Origin: Rhizobiaceae bacterium
Lineage (GTDB): Bacteria > Pseudomonadota > Alphaproteobacteria > Rhizobiales > Rhizobiaceae
Reading direction: 5' to 3'
Length of the DNA stretch: 37,493 bases
Assembly (NCBI GenBank): GCA_020628035.1
Contig: JAHDFS010000018.1
Coordinates: 1-37,493, forward strand
The first letter of the stretch is position 1, and each line of letters opens with the position of its first letter. Made by a program: the position numbers and the translations under genes. Shown here one piece after another: positions 8,586 to 16,650 of the stretch. The notes below the pieces were generated by a model. That model searched no databases. It saw nothing but the letters and a program-made list of their open reading frames with translations, and was not told the DNA's origin.

Positions 8586-9518
8586 ATGACCAAAGCACCA
8601 TATAAAATTGGCGTGGTTGGTGTTGGTGAGATTGCCAAAAACCAGCATATCCCTTCCATCAATAGGAATCCGGATTTTGAATTCGCAGCGGGTGTTAGCC
8701 GACATCAAAAAACAGAAGGCGTCGATAACTTCACTGCCATCGAAGATATGATCTCAGCACGACCTGACATCGATGTGGTCTCGCTTTGTGTTCCGCCGCA
8801 AGTACGCTACGGGATTGCTTGGGCAGCTTTAGAAGCGGGCAAGCATGTAATGCTTGAAAAACCGCCTGGGATTTCGGTTGTTGAGGTTGAAAGCTTAGCG
8901 CGTTTTGCGGAGCAGCAGGGCGTGACTTTATTTGCCACTTGGCATTCGCGCTATGCAGCTGCAGTTGAGACTGCAAAAAATTGGTTGGCTGACAAAAAGA
9001 TCACCGGGGTCAAAATCATCTGGAAAGAAGATGTCAAACATTGGCACCCCGGTCAGACCTGGATCTGGCAAGCAGGCGGCATGGGTGTGTTTGACCCTGG
9101 CATCAATGCATTGTCAATTTTAACGCATATCATGAATGCGCCATTTCACTTGCAGGAGGCAGATCTTGCTTTCCCAAGCAATTGTGAAACACCGATTGCG
9201 GCGCAGCTAAAATTTACTGGTAATGATGCATTGTCTTTGACGGCAGATTTTGATTGGCGTCAAACCGGACCGCAGCATTGGGACATTTATGTTCAAACGA
9301 CAAAAGGAGAGGTACATCTCGCCAATGGCGGTAATGATATGTTGATCGATGGCAAGGCGCATTTCAGTGCTGATAATGCCGAATATGACAATATCTATGC
9401 AAGATTGGCCGAGCTCTTAAAATCAAATCAATCCGACATTGATCTTATGCCGTTAAAACATGTGGCCGATGCCTTTATGTTGGGCAAGAGATCAGTTGTC
9501 GAAGCGTTTGAAGAATAG
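8586..9518 (+). CDS. gal: D-galactose 1-dehydrogenase
   Basis: This is a Gfo/Idh/MocA-family NAD(P) oxidoreductase of 310 residues. The Rossmann start is IGVVGVGEIAKNQHIPSI, the family motif EKPPG lies at 91-95, and the C-terminal domain has WKEDVKHWHPGQTWIWQ and GVFDPGINALSILTH. These stretches match the characterised Pseudomonas fluorescens galactose dehydrogenase, as I recall that sequence, almost word for word. It oxidises beta-D-galactose to galactonolactone, the first step of the De Ley-Doudoroff pathway. ATG 8586 gives the family N-terminus; a TTG at 8574 would add four residues. The gene lies about 5-16 kb from the galactosidase, transport and dgoKA genes it should serve. Confidence 0.88.
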   Translation: MTKAPYKIGVVGVGEIAKNQHIPSINRNPDFEFAAGVSRHQKTEGVDNFTAIEDMISARPDIDVVSLCVPPQVRYGIAWAALEAGKHVMLEKPPGISVVEVESLARFAEQQGVTLFATWHSRYAAAVETAKNWLADKKITGVKIIWKEDVKHWHPGQTWIWQAGGMGVFDPGINALSILTHIMNAPFHLQEADLAFPSNCETPIAAQLKFTGNDALSLTADFDWRQTGPQHWDIYVQTTKGEVHLANGGNDMLIDGKAHFSADNAEYDNIYARLAELLKSNQSDIDLMPLKHVADAFMLGKRSVVEAFEE

Positions 9519-9520
9519 TC

Positions 9521-9688
9521 TTACGTTAGATATTTGAGCGCGATCCAAAGACCGATCGTGCCCCAAAAACACATATTGATGAAAGAGCGCATCACACCGC
9601 CATCTTCTTCAATGCTGACACCTAAACGGTCTAGCACAAGTGTTCCGGGCATTAAAAAAACTTTGAGCACGAGATTGAGTAATGTCAT
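9521..9688 (-). CDS. 55-residue membrane protein coupled to truncated haemoglobin
   Basis: A short frame encodes MTLLNLVLKVFLMPGTLVL at its start and a second hydrophobic segment FINMCFWGTIGLWIALKYLT at its end, joined by an acidic turn (GVSIEEDGG). Two membrane segments in 55 residues suggest an inner-membrane micropeptide. Its ATG overlaps the TGA of the haemoglobin gene (ATGA, 9685-9688), so translation is probably coupled. The frame is open upstream to 9757, but those extra residues would run inside the haemoglobin gene and are unlikely. I do not recognise a named family. Confidence 0.6.
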   Translation of the reverse strand: MTLLNLVLKVFLMPGTLVLDRLGVSIEEDGGVMRSFINMCFWGTIGLWIALKYLT

Positions 9689-10128
9689 TTTCGAGTTCCT
9701 TTCAGAGGTGTCCATTCCGGGGGAGATTGAAATGGATCTTTGTTTCGAGCGAGCCAAAGGCTTGAGGCGATCCGCATTGCTGTAGTTTTCACATGCGATG
9801 CTGTCGTCTTGTCAAAGAGTTGATTGGCCGTTTCGCTGAAGAGCTCCAGCCATTGCATGAAATCCTCAGTGTGCAATCCTTCGATTTGATTATGCTTGGG
9901 GACAGGTTGTCCTTTATATTCGCCTGTTTTGAGCAAAACTGACCGCCAAAAAGCCTTCATTTTTTCAAGATGCGGTTCCCAATTGCCATCAATCACCTGT
10001 TCAAAAATCGGTCCCAGTTGAGGATCTGTGCGCACACTTTTGTAAAATTCATCAACGAACTGAGAGATCTGATCATAGGTGATCGAAAGATTGCTCGTGG
10101 CACGGATTTGGGTTGGATTGTCTAGCAT
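9685..10128 (-). CDS. Group III truncated haemoglobin
   Basis: The 147-residue protein fits the group III truncated globin (trHbP) pattern. It has SQFVDEFYKSVRTDPQLGPIF at the N-terminal A/B helices, HLEKMKAFWRSVLL at the E helix, and the haem-ligand region PVPKHNQIEGLHTEDFMQWL, where the second His (in GLHTEDF) is the expected proximal F8 ligand. Such globins bind O2 and NO and are linked to microaerobic or nitrosative stress. The divergent neighbour is an NsrR-like NO-sensing repressor, and a shared inverted repeat lies between them, which supports control by NO. A small membrane protein gene is coupled downstream. Confidence 0.88.
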   Translation of the reverse strand: MLDNPTQIRATSNLSITYDQISQFVDEFYKSVRTDPQLGPIFEQVIDGNWEPHLEKMKAFWRSVLLKTGEYKGQPVPKHNQIEGLHTEDFMQWLELFSETANQLFDKTTASHVKTTAMRIASSLWLARNKDPFQSPPEWTPLKGTRK

Positions 10129-10143
10129 TTTCAGGGATCATTT

Positions 10144-10215
10144 ATACATTCATTTAATTTGCATCTTTTATATCTCACACCTTTATGCTAAATGCAACAT
10201 ATAAAATGAATGTAT
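10144..10215. promoter_or_regulatory. Divergent operator region with NsrR-like site
   Basis: The 99-base gap between the globin and the Rrf2 regulator holds a perfect 12-bp inverted repeat: ATACATTCATTT (10144-10155) and AAATGAATGTAT (10204-10215), 48 bases apart. Each arm is followed toward the centre by a TTGCAT element. The 22 bases at 10146-10167, ending in TTTGCATCTT, match the NsrR consensus as I recall it (AAGATGCATTT plus its mirror) at about 18 of 22 positions. Two symmetrically placed sites would let one repressor control both genes. Confidence 0.6.
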
Positions 10216-10227
10216 TAGGAAGGTGAT

Positions 10228-10629
10228 ATGCGCCTTAATCAAGCGAGTGATTTTGCATTGAGAATTTTAATGCTTTTAGCGGATCAAAAAGATCCGCTCA
10301 CGGTCGATGAAATCTCAACAAGGCTTGATATTGCAAAATCCCATGCCATGAAAATCGTCGCAAAGCTGGTTAAAGCCGAGATCCTTTTATCATTGCGGGG
10401 ACGCGCAGGCGGCGTGCTGTTGGGTAAACCAACACAAGAGATCATTATCGGCGATGTCGTGCGCATCGTCGAAGCAGATTTTGCTATCGTCGAATGCATG
10501 CAGCCGGGCAATCAGGCATGTATGTTTTTACCCAGCTGCAAGTTGAAAGGCGTCATGCATCAAGCGCGAACAGCATTTTTAAAAGTGCTGGATGCGCAAA
10601 ATCTCGAAATGATTATTTCAAGACCCTAG
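10228..10629 (+). CDS. Rrf2-family, NsrR-like Fe-S transcriptional regulator
   Basis: The 133-residue protein begins MRLNQASDFALRILMLLA, the Rrf2 winged-helix N-terminus, with the recognition helix around SHAMKIVAKLVKAEIL and the wing GRAGGVLLGKP. Three cysteines, Cys90, Cys98 and Cys104 (ECMQPGNQACMFLPSCKLK), are in the place where NsrR holds its Fe-S cluster. The spacing C-x7-C-x5-C has a longer first gap than E. coli NsrR. NsrR represses NO-detoxification genes until NO damages the cluster. It is divergent from a truncated haemoglobin and probably regulates it and itself. IscR/RirA-type function is the alternative, but the context favours NO. Confidence 0.82.
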   Translation: MRLNQASDFALRILMLLADQKDPLTVDEISTRLDIAKSHAMKIVAKLVKAEILLSLRGRAGGVLLGKPTQEIIIGDVVRIVEADFAIVECMQPGNQACMFLPSCKLKGVMHQARTAFLKVLDAQNLEMIISRP

Positions 10630-10631
10630 CC

Positions 10632-13007
10632 CTATTCCCCGTAGGGAACCCAAACATTTTTAACCTGAGTCGCTTGGCGCAAGAATTCATCGCTGGCGCC
10701 TTGATTTTCATCAAACCAATCAATCGCCATTCCATCATTACACCATGTGCGCTTCATATTATGCGCGGATGCTTCTTCAACCATTTTTGAGCCTGGCTTA
10801 TCGCCATGATACCAAATGGCATCTACACCTGCATGCTCAGCCAAAGTTTTGGCCAGCGAGTAGCGATCACCCGTTACAATATTGACGACACCGGACGGCA
10901 AGTCAGATGTTTCAAATACTTGATAAAGATCAGTCACAGATAATGGGTTCTGGGTAGAAGGCACAGTTACCACCGCATTGCCCATTGCAATTGCAGGCGC
11001 AACCATCGACGTAAAGGCAAGCAACGGCGCTTCATCAGGGCAGACCAATCCCATCACACCATTGGCTTCCTTCATGGCCAAAGCAACACCTCGGATGGGC
11101 ACCGAATGCACATTGCCATCATATTTATCGGCCCATGCTGCATAGGTGAACCACCTGCTGATGGCGGACGACACTTCATTGGCTGCAGTTTTTGCACTTG
11201 AACCAGATACCTGTTGCAAACGATCAGCAAACTCGTCTGCGCGGGCAGATAGATTTTCGCCGATATAATATAGGATTTGCGCTCTTAAATGCCCGGTTGA
11301 ATTCGCCCAAGATTTTGCAGCTGTTGCCGCTTCAACCGCATTACGGATATCTTTGCGATTTCCTTCGCCAACATGGCCAATCAGCTTACCTTTCGGATTA
11401 TAGATGGCGCGCGCATAACCACTATCAGGACGTGATTGTTTGCCGCCAATATAAAGCTTAGCTGTGCGATCAACATCAGATGTGATGACATCGTCACTTG
11501 GTGTGCTAGCAGCACTTGAAACGATTGGCTTCAAGCCTTTCAGGAATGTTGGTTTAACATATTCAAACAATCCTTCGCGGCCACCTTCGCGACCAAAACC
11601 ACTTTCGCGCATGCCGCCAAATCCGGCCGCCGCATCCAAGTGGTTGGTACAGTTCACCCAGATCACGCCTGCCATAACCTTCGGCGCAATATCCATCGCA
11701 AGATTAATATTCTCCGTCCATACGCTGGCCGCCAATCCATAGCGGGTGTTATTGGCAAGTTGCACAGCTTCCGACGGTGTGCGGAATGTCATTGATACGA
11801 GCACCGGGCCGAAAATTTCTTCCTGCGCGACATGGGACGCAGTATCCACATTGGCAAGCAGTGTGGGTGGATAGAAGTAACCCTCGGATGGCAATTCGCC
11901 ATCAGGCTGAATAAGTTCTGCACCTTCATCCAATCCGCGCTGCACAAGCGACTTGATGGTATTTAGCTGGTTTTCATCGATGATCGCACCAATGTCGGTC
12001 GATTTATCCAGCGGGTCACCAACACGAAGGTTTTTAATGCGCAGGCGAAGCTTATCGATAAATTTCTGCGCGATCGGCTCCTGCACAAGAAGGCGAGATC
12101 CGGCACAACACACTTGGCCTTGGTTAAACCAAATCGCGTCGACTATGCCTTCAACAGCGCTATCTAAATCCGCATCATCAAAAACGATAAAGGGTGATTT
12201 GCCACCAAGTTCGAGCGTGAGTTTTTTCCCTGATCCTGCTGTGCGTGCACGAATAAGACGTCCAACTTCTGTTGAACCTGTGAAGGCTACCTTATCAATG
12301 CCGTCATGTTCGGTGAGCGCGGCACCGATTGAGCCATCGCCGGTGACAAGATTAACAACGCCTTTGGGTAGGCCCGCTTCCTGACAAATTTGCGCAAACA
12401 AATTCGCTGTGATGGATGTCAGTTCAGCCGGTTTTAAAACAACCGTATTTCCCATAGCCAGCGCTGGTGCAATTTTCCATGCAAGCATTAAAAGCGGGAA
12501 GTTCCACGGAATGACTTGACCCACTACGCCAACAGGTTCCATGCCGGGCAATTCGCGTTCCATCAATTGCGCCCAGCCAGCGTGATGATAAAAATGACGT
12601 GCAACAAGCGGCACATCAATATCGCGAGATTCGCGAATGGGTTTGCCATTATCAAGGCTTTCAAGCACAGCAAATAATCGCGAATGTTTTTGGATCAAAC
12701 GTGCAATCGCATACAAAAATTTTGCGCGCTCGTGGCCAGATAGTTTTGCCCATGGGCCCTGTGCTTTGCGCGCAGCTTTGACCGCATTATCAACATCGCT
12801 TTCCGTTGCTGTTTGAATTTGCGCCAAACGTTCACCGGTCGCGGGATTAATCGTATCAAAATAAACCGGCGCATCATGGTCGACAAATTCGCCATTGATA
12901 AAAGGTTTGATGGTCCATTCACGTGCATCCAGCCATTTAAGGGCAGGGGATGTATCTTCAGGTGCCGTGCCGTAATCCATGGTGTTCAAAATCTCTTCAA
13001 TATTCAT
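10632..13007 (-). CDS. Double-domain aldehyde dehydrogenase, ALDH16 type
   Basis: The 791-residue protein has a complete aldehyde dehydrogenase domain (about residues 30-490) and a second, shortened domain (about 510-791). The first is catalytic: Asn169 in IPWNFP, Glu266 in LELGGK and Cys300 in FNQGQVCCAG. The second repeats the N-terminal fold (LYIGGKQSRPDSG onward) but lacks the ELGG and GQxC motifs. This size and layout are those of ALDH16, whose bacterial members keep the catalytic Cys in domain one. It lies 11 bases after deoC, with AGGA ahead of ATG 13007. DeoC makes acetaldehyde, so oxidation of acetaldehyde to acetate is the obvious job. It is convergent with the Rrf2 gene, three bases apart. 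Confidence 0.88.
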   Translation of the reverse strand: MNIEEILNTMDYGTAPEDTSPALKWLDAREWTIKPFINGEFVDHDAPVYFDTINPATGERLAQIQTATESDVDNAVKAARKAQGPWAKLSGHERAKFLYAIARLIQKHSRLFAVLESLDNGKPIRESRDIDVPLVARHFYHHAGWAQLMERELPGMEPVGVVGQVIPWNFPLLMLAWKIAPALAMGNTVVLKPAELTSITANLFAQICQEAGLPKGVVNLVTGDGSIGAALTEHDGIDKVAFTGSTEVGRLIRARTAGSGKKLTLELGGKSPFIVFDDADLDSAVEGIVDAIWFNQGQVCCAGSRLLVQEPIAQKFIDKLRLRIKNLRVGDPLDKSTDIGAIIDENQLNTIKSLVQRGLDEGAELIQPDGELPSEGYFYPPTLLANVDTASHVAQEEIFGPVLVSMTFRTPSEAVQLANNTRYGLAASVWTENINLAMDIAPKVMAGVIWVNCTNHLDAAAGFGGMRESGFGREGGREGLFEYVKPTFLKGLKPIVSSAASTPSDDVITSDVDRTAKLYIGGKQSRPDSGYARAIYNPKGKLIGHVGEGNRKDIRNAVEAATAAKSWANSTGHLRAQILYYIGENLSARADEFADRLQQVSGSSAKTAANEVSSAISRWFTYAAWADKYDGNVHSVPIRGVALAMKEANGVMGLVCPDEAPLLAFTSMVAPAIAMGNAVVTVPSTQNPLSVTDLYQVFETSDLPSGVVNIVTGDRYSLAKTLAEHAGVDAIWYHGDKPGSKMVEEASAHNMKRTWCNDGMAIDWFDENQGASDEFLRQATQVKNVWVPYGE

Positions 13008-13018
13008 GTGTTGTCCTG

Positions 13019-14014
13019 CTAACCAATTGGATGGCGATTTGCGGCGGAATAGCGCCCGGTAATATGATGTTCAAGCTGGCGTTCAATGTCGCCCAATAGC
13101 GATGAAGCACCAAATCTAAAGAGCTCAGGCTCAAGCCAATTGCGGCCAAGTTCTTCTTTCATCAAAGTAAGATAGGTCAAAGAATCTTTCGCTTTTGAAA
13201 TACCGCCCGCAGGCTTGTAGCCAACAGCAAAACCGGTGCGTGCGCCATAGTCTCTGATGGCCCGAACCATGGTGAGGCTCACGGGCAGTGTGGCGTTGAC
13301 GCTCTCTTTGCCGGTTGAAGTTTTAATGAAATCTGCCCCTGCCATCATGCAAATGAGCGAAGCGCGCGCAACATTGCGTAATGTACCGAGCTCACCCGTC
13401 GCCAAAATGGCTTTCACATGCGCGTCCCCGCAGGCCTGACGAAATTCCTGCATCTCTTTATAAAGCGCTTGCCAATTTCCCTCGAGCACATGACGACGCG
13501 AAATCACGATATCGATCTCTTTAGCGCCAGCTGCGACAGACATCTCGATCTCTTTGAGCTTGAGAATATGCGGGGTTAAGCCTGCAGGAAACCCGGTCGA
13601 TACGGCAGCAACGGGAATGTTCGTGCCTTCTAACGCATGAACAGCTGTTTCGATCATCTCGTGATAAACGCAAACGGCACCTGTCGTAATGTTGCGCTTT
13701 TCCAAACCCAAAGCTTCGATAATATCAGAACGAATAGGTTGCTTGGCTTTTGCGCATAAGCGGCGAACGCGATTTGCTGTATCATCACCGGATAAAGTGG
13801 TCAGATCCATGCATTCAACAGCTTTGATCAGCCATGCGGCTTGGAAGTTTTTCTTAATGCTCCGGCGCGCAGGAAAACTAGCAGCGCGGCGTTCGATAGC
13901 GGATTTGTTGGCTTGAACAGCTTCGACCCAATCCAGATCAAGCGGCATGCCCTCATTTCGTTTCAGCGTTGCTGAATCTTCTTCCAGCAGATGAACTGTA
14001 CTTTGATACGTCAT
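13019..14014 (-). CDS. deoC: Deoxyribose-phosphate aldolase
   Basis: DeoC splits 2-deoxyribose 5-phosphate into glyceraldehyde 3-phosphate and acetaldehyde during deoxynucleoside use. The 331-residue barrel carries the Schiff-base Lys in DFIKTSTGK, the second active-site Lys in GYKPAGGI, and the strand AAVSTGFPAG. It is of the long form (over 300 residues), with an N-terminal extension of about 80 residues compared with the 259-residue E. coli enzyme. The frame is open to 14104, but GAGAG seven bases before ATG 14014 and the sequence MTYQSTVHLLEED fit a start there. It forms an operon with the ALDH16-type gene. Confidence 0.92.
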   Translation of the reverse strand: MTYQSTVHLLEEDSATLKRNEGMPLDLDWVEAVQANKSAIERRAASFPARRSIKKNFQAAWLIKAVECMDLTTLSGDDTANRVRRLCAKAKQPIRSDIIEALGLEKRNITTGAVCVYHEMIETAVHALEGTNIPVAAVSTGFPAGLTPHILKLKEIEMSVAAGAKEIDIVISRRHVLEGNWQALYKEMQEFRQACGDAHVKAILATGELGTLRNVARASLICMMAGADFIKTSTGKESVNATLPVSLTMVRAIRDYGARTGFAVGYKPAGGISKAKDSLTYLTLMKEELGRNWLEPELFRFGASSLLGDIERQLEHHITGRYSAANRHPIG

Positions 14015-14169
14015 AAAAAGGCTCTCATTTTTGGCAGAAATATCAAAGAAAATTGATTTGATGTCCCGCCGAATAACTTTACGTTCCGCGTTGGTATTTT
14101 CCAAGTTTTATATTTAAAGTTGGAAAAGCGAGCTTCATACTCGGCAACGAATGGGAATTCTTAGACCAA

Positions 14170-14748
14170 ATGGTAAAAAATGTCGACAGTCTTTTATCAC
14201 AAGTTCGATCTTGCGAATTATGTGACGGCTTACCATTGGGGCCAAGACCTATCTTGCAAATTGGTGCGTCAGCAAAAATTCTCATTGCTGGTCAAGCGCC
14301 GGGACGCATCACGCACCATAAAGGTATCCCGTTTGATGACCCTTCAGGTAATCGCTTGCGCGACTGGCTTGGCATCTCGCGAGAGGAATTTTATGACCCT
14401 TCAAAAATCGCGCTTGTGCCAATGGGTTTTTGCTTCCCAGGCACAGGTAAAGGCGGCGATCTGCCTCCGCGTAAAGAATGCGCAGACACATGGCGCATAC
14501 CGGTTTTAGAACAATTGCAACAGATCGAACTGACTTTGGTGATTGGCCAATATGCCATTGATTGGCATATTGCAGATGATCAAAAAATGACACTCACGGA
14601 CCGCGTGGCAAACTGGAAAAACCATATGCCAGACATGCTGCCATTGCCGCATCCCAGCCCGCGAAATAACCGCTGGCTCAAACGTAATCCCTGGTTTGAG
14701 GAAGACGTTTTGCCAGCACTTAAGACTCGTGTTGGGGAATTGATCTGA
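14170..14748 (+). CDS. Uracil-DNA glycosylase-fold protein
   Basis: The 192-residue protein belongs to the uracil-DNA glycosylase-like superfamily. It has CELCDGLPLGPRPILQIG, the motif-1-like GQAPGRITHHKGIPFDDPSG (about residues 42-61) and the motif-2-like LPHPSPRNNRWLKRNPW near the end. Two Cys (Cys15, Cys18) near the N-terminus recall family 4 enzymes, but the full four-Cys Fe-S set is not seen, so it may not be an Fe-S glycosylase. It may excise damaged bases or act on another nucleic acid substrate. It is divergent from deoC, four bases from the convergent GH42 gene, and has no obvious link to either. Confidence 0.78.
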   Translation: MVKNVDSLLSQVRSCELCDGLPLGPRPILQIGASAKILIAGQAPGRITHHKGIPFDDPSGNRLRDWLGISREEFYDPSKIALVPMGFCFPGTGKGGDLPPRKECADTWRIPVLEQLQQIELTLVIGQYAIDWHIADDQKMTLTDRVANWKNHMPDMLPLPHPSPRNNRWLKRNPWFEEDVLPALKTRVGELI

Positions 14749-14751
14749 TGA

Positions 14752-16650
14752 TTATTTCTTAAACCATATCACATCGGTCGATGCGATTGTTTGCCCGCGA
14801 TACTCATGTGATTGCGTTGAATAGTTCCACACAAAGGTATGCTCTTTCGTCTCGCGTTTACGCACGCCACGAGGTAGTTCTTCATAAGAAACGCCAGCGC
14901 TCTCAAGTATCGATGAGATAATGCGTTTATAAGCGTCTTCATCAAGCCACGCGCCAAGATAATACCAATTGTCCTTTTGCACCAAAACCGCATTTCCATC
15001 TGATGTGCGTTCAAGCACAATTTCGCTGGTTTCAAGCTCCTCAATCCACGAATGTGCGTAACCGCCTGTGAGAAGATCGCGTTGAATGCCTTCGCGCAAT
15101 GTTTCAAGGCGCGACACTTTCAAATCCAGATGATCAATATCCGGCGCAAGATTGGCAGGTATTTGGAAATCAGCAGTTTTGGAATTAAACCGCGGACCGG
15201 CAAGGACGGCACCATCAAAATTATTCAACCGCGCCTTAAACGCATCATCAAGGGTAAAGAGGCTTGGAACAATCGCGATTTTGTAACCATCTAAATCCTG
15301 TTCTTTGGATATGACATCAACATCAACGCCCAAGCTGCGAAGCACTTGATAGGCTTGATAGACTAGATTGAAATAATAAAAATTTGCGCCTTGCGGCTGC
15401 GTGTCCGTTGCCCATTGAGATGGATAATCGAAGATAAGCGCAACGGGCGCCTGCAATTGGGTGACTTCGCCAATATCGGTCAAATCAGCTTTGACCTGTC
15501 GGGCTTCAATCATCCCGCGTGCTTCCACACTATCTGGACGCAAAAGGCCGGCATGCATTTGCTCTTGCGCAAAGGGTGCTTGCCTCCAACGGAAATAATT
15601 GACGCTTTCAGCTCCATGCGCAATTGCTTCCAAGCTCCATAACCGCACCATGCCATCGAGCGGAGATGGGTTGTAAGACGCCCAGTTTACGGGACCGGGT
15701 TGCTGTTCCATCACCCATAAGCGGCCGTTGCCAACCGAGCGATAGAGATCATGATGGAAGGCCTGAAAATCAGGATCACCTTGTTGCAGATATTCTGCTT
15801 TAAAATCATCATTTTCAGATGAGATCATTTCTAAAAAGCCGATCGGATAACTATCCCAGCTGGCGATATCAAGATCTGCACCGACATCGAAATGATCAAA
15901 ATCTGTGGTTTTACCCATGTAATTATGTACAAGCGGTGCATCTGAATATTTGCGAATGACATCGGCTTGCAATTTGTTAAAGCTGACCAGCTGATCAGAC
16001 GCAAAACGGCGGAAATCCATCACGTGAGAAGGATTGGGTTCTGTGACTGTTAAGTTTGGCAGATCGACATCCGAAAACTCTGAATATTCCATCGACCAGA
16101 AAACATTGCCCCAGGCTTTGTTTAAAGCATCAGGCGACTGATATTTCTGAGATAGCCAATTGCGAAATTCTTCACGAGCAGATTGGCTATAAGAAATGGT
16201 CGTATCATGACAGCCATATTCGTTATCCGTCTGCCAGGATTGAACCGCCGGATGGCTGCCATATCGCTCGGCCATTTTCTCAACAATGCGCACGCATTCG
16301 CGACGATAGCCCTGGTGTGAAAAACAATAATGACGGCGTGAACCAAAACCACGCGGGATACCTTTTTCATCCAAAGCGATCATGTCAGGATGCTTGTTCA
16401 AGATCCATTTTGGCGGGGTCGCGGTTGGCGTTCCCATAATGATCTTAAGGCCAGCATTGGCGAGCACATCAACCGCGCGATCGAGCCATTCCCAATCAAA
16501 TTTACCTTCGCTTGGTTCAATGCGGCTCCAGGCAAATTCACCAATACGCACCCAAGTAAGCCCCAACTCCGCCATGCGGCGTGCATCTTCAACCCAAATC
16601 TCTTCGGGCCAATGCTCTGGATAATAACATGTTCCTAAAACTGGCTTCAT
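14752..16650 (-). CDS. GH42 beta-galactosidase
   Basis: The 632-residue enzyme is a family 42 glycoside hydrolase. The N-terminal barrel starts LGTCYYPEHWPEEIW. The acid/base is Glu144 in WQTDNEYGCH and the nucleophile Glu315 in LWVMEQQPGP. The trimerisation domain (about 390-570) and a small C-terminal beta domain follow. There is no signal peptide, so it acts in the cytoplasm on imported beta-galactosides. Its ATG overlaps the TGA of the GH36 gene (16647-16650), and it is the last gene of the binding protein-permease-GH36-GH42 operon. The pairing with an alpha-galactosidase means both anomeric linkages can be cut. Confidence 0.93.
   Translation of the reverse strand: MKPVLGTCYYPEHWPEEIWVEDARRMAELGLTWVRIGEFAWSRIEPSEGKFDWEWLDRAVDVLANAGLKIIMGTPTATPPKWILNKHPDMIALDEKGIPRGFGSRRHYCFSHQGYRRECVRIVEKMAERYGSHPAVQSWQTDNEYGCHDTTISYSQSAREEFRNWLSQKYQSPDALNKAWGNVFWSMEYSEFSDVDLPNLTVTEPNPSHVMDFRRFASDQLVSFNKLQADVIRKYSDAPLVHNYMGKTTDFDHFDVGADLDIASWDSYPIGFLEMISSENDDFKAEYLQQGDPDFQAFHHDLYRSVGNGRLWVMEQQPGPVNWASYNPSPLDGMVRLWSLEAIAHGAESVNYFRWRQAPFAQEQMHAGLLRPDSVEARGMIEARQVKADLTDIGEVTQLQAPVALIFDYPSQWATDTQPQGANFYYFNLVYQAYQVLRSLGVDVDVISKEQDLDGYKIAIVPSLFTLDDAFKARLNNFDGAVLAGPRFNSKTADFQIPANLAPDIDHLDLKVSRLETLREGIQRDLLTGGYAHSWIEELETSEIVLERTSDGNAVLVQKDNWYYLGAWLDEDAYKRIISSILESAGVSYEELPRGVRKRETKEHTFVWNYSTQSHEYRGQTIASTDVIWFKK

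Noticed and set aside
8586-9518. General inositol or glucose-fructose oxidoreductase
   Set aside because: The segments WKEDVKHWHPGQTWIWQ and FDPGINALSI match characterised galactose dehydrogenase much better.
11953-12384. A 143-codon frame antisense to the ALDH16 gene
   Set aside because: Overlaps the catalytic domain of the aldehyde dehydrogenase and shows no recognisable domain or ribosome site.
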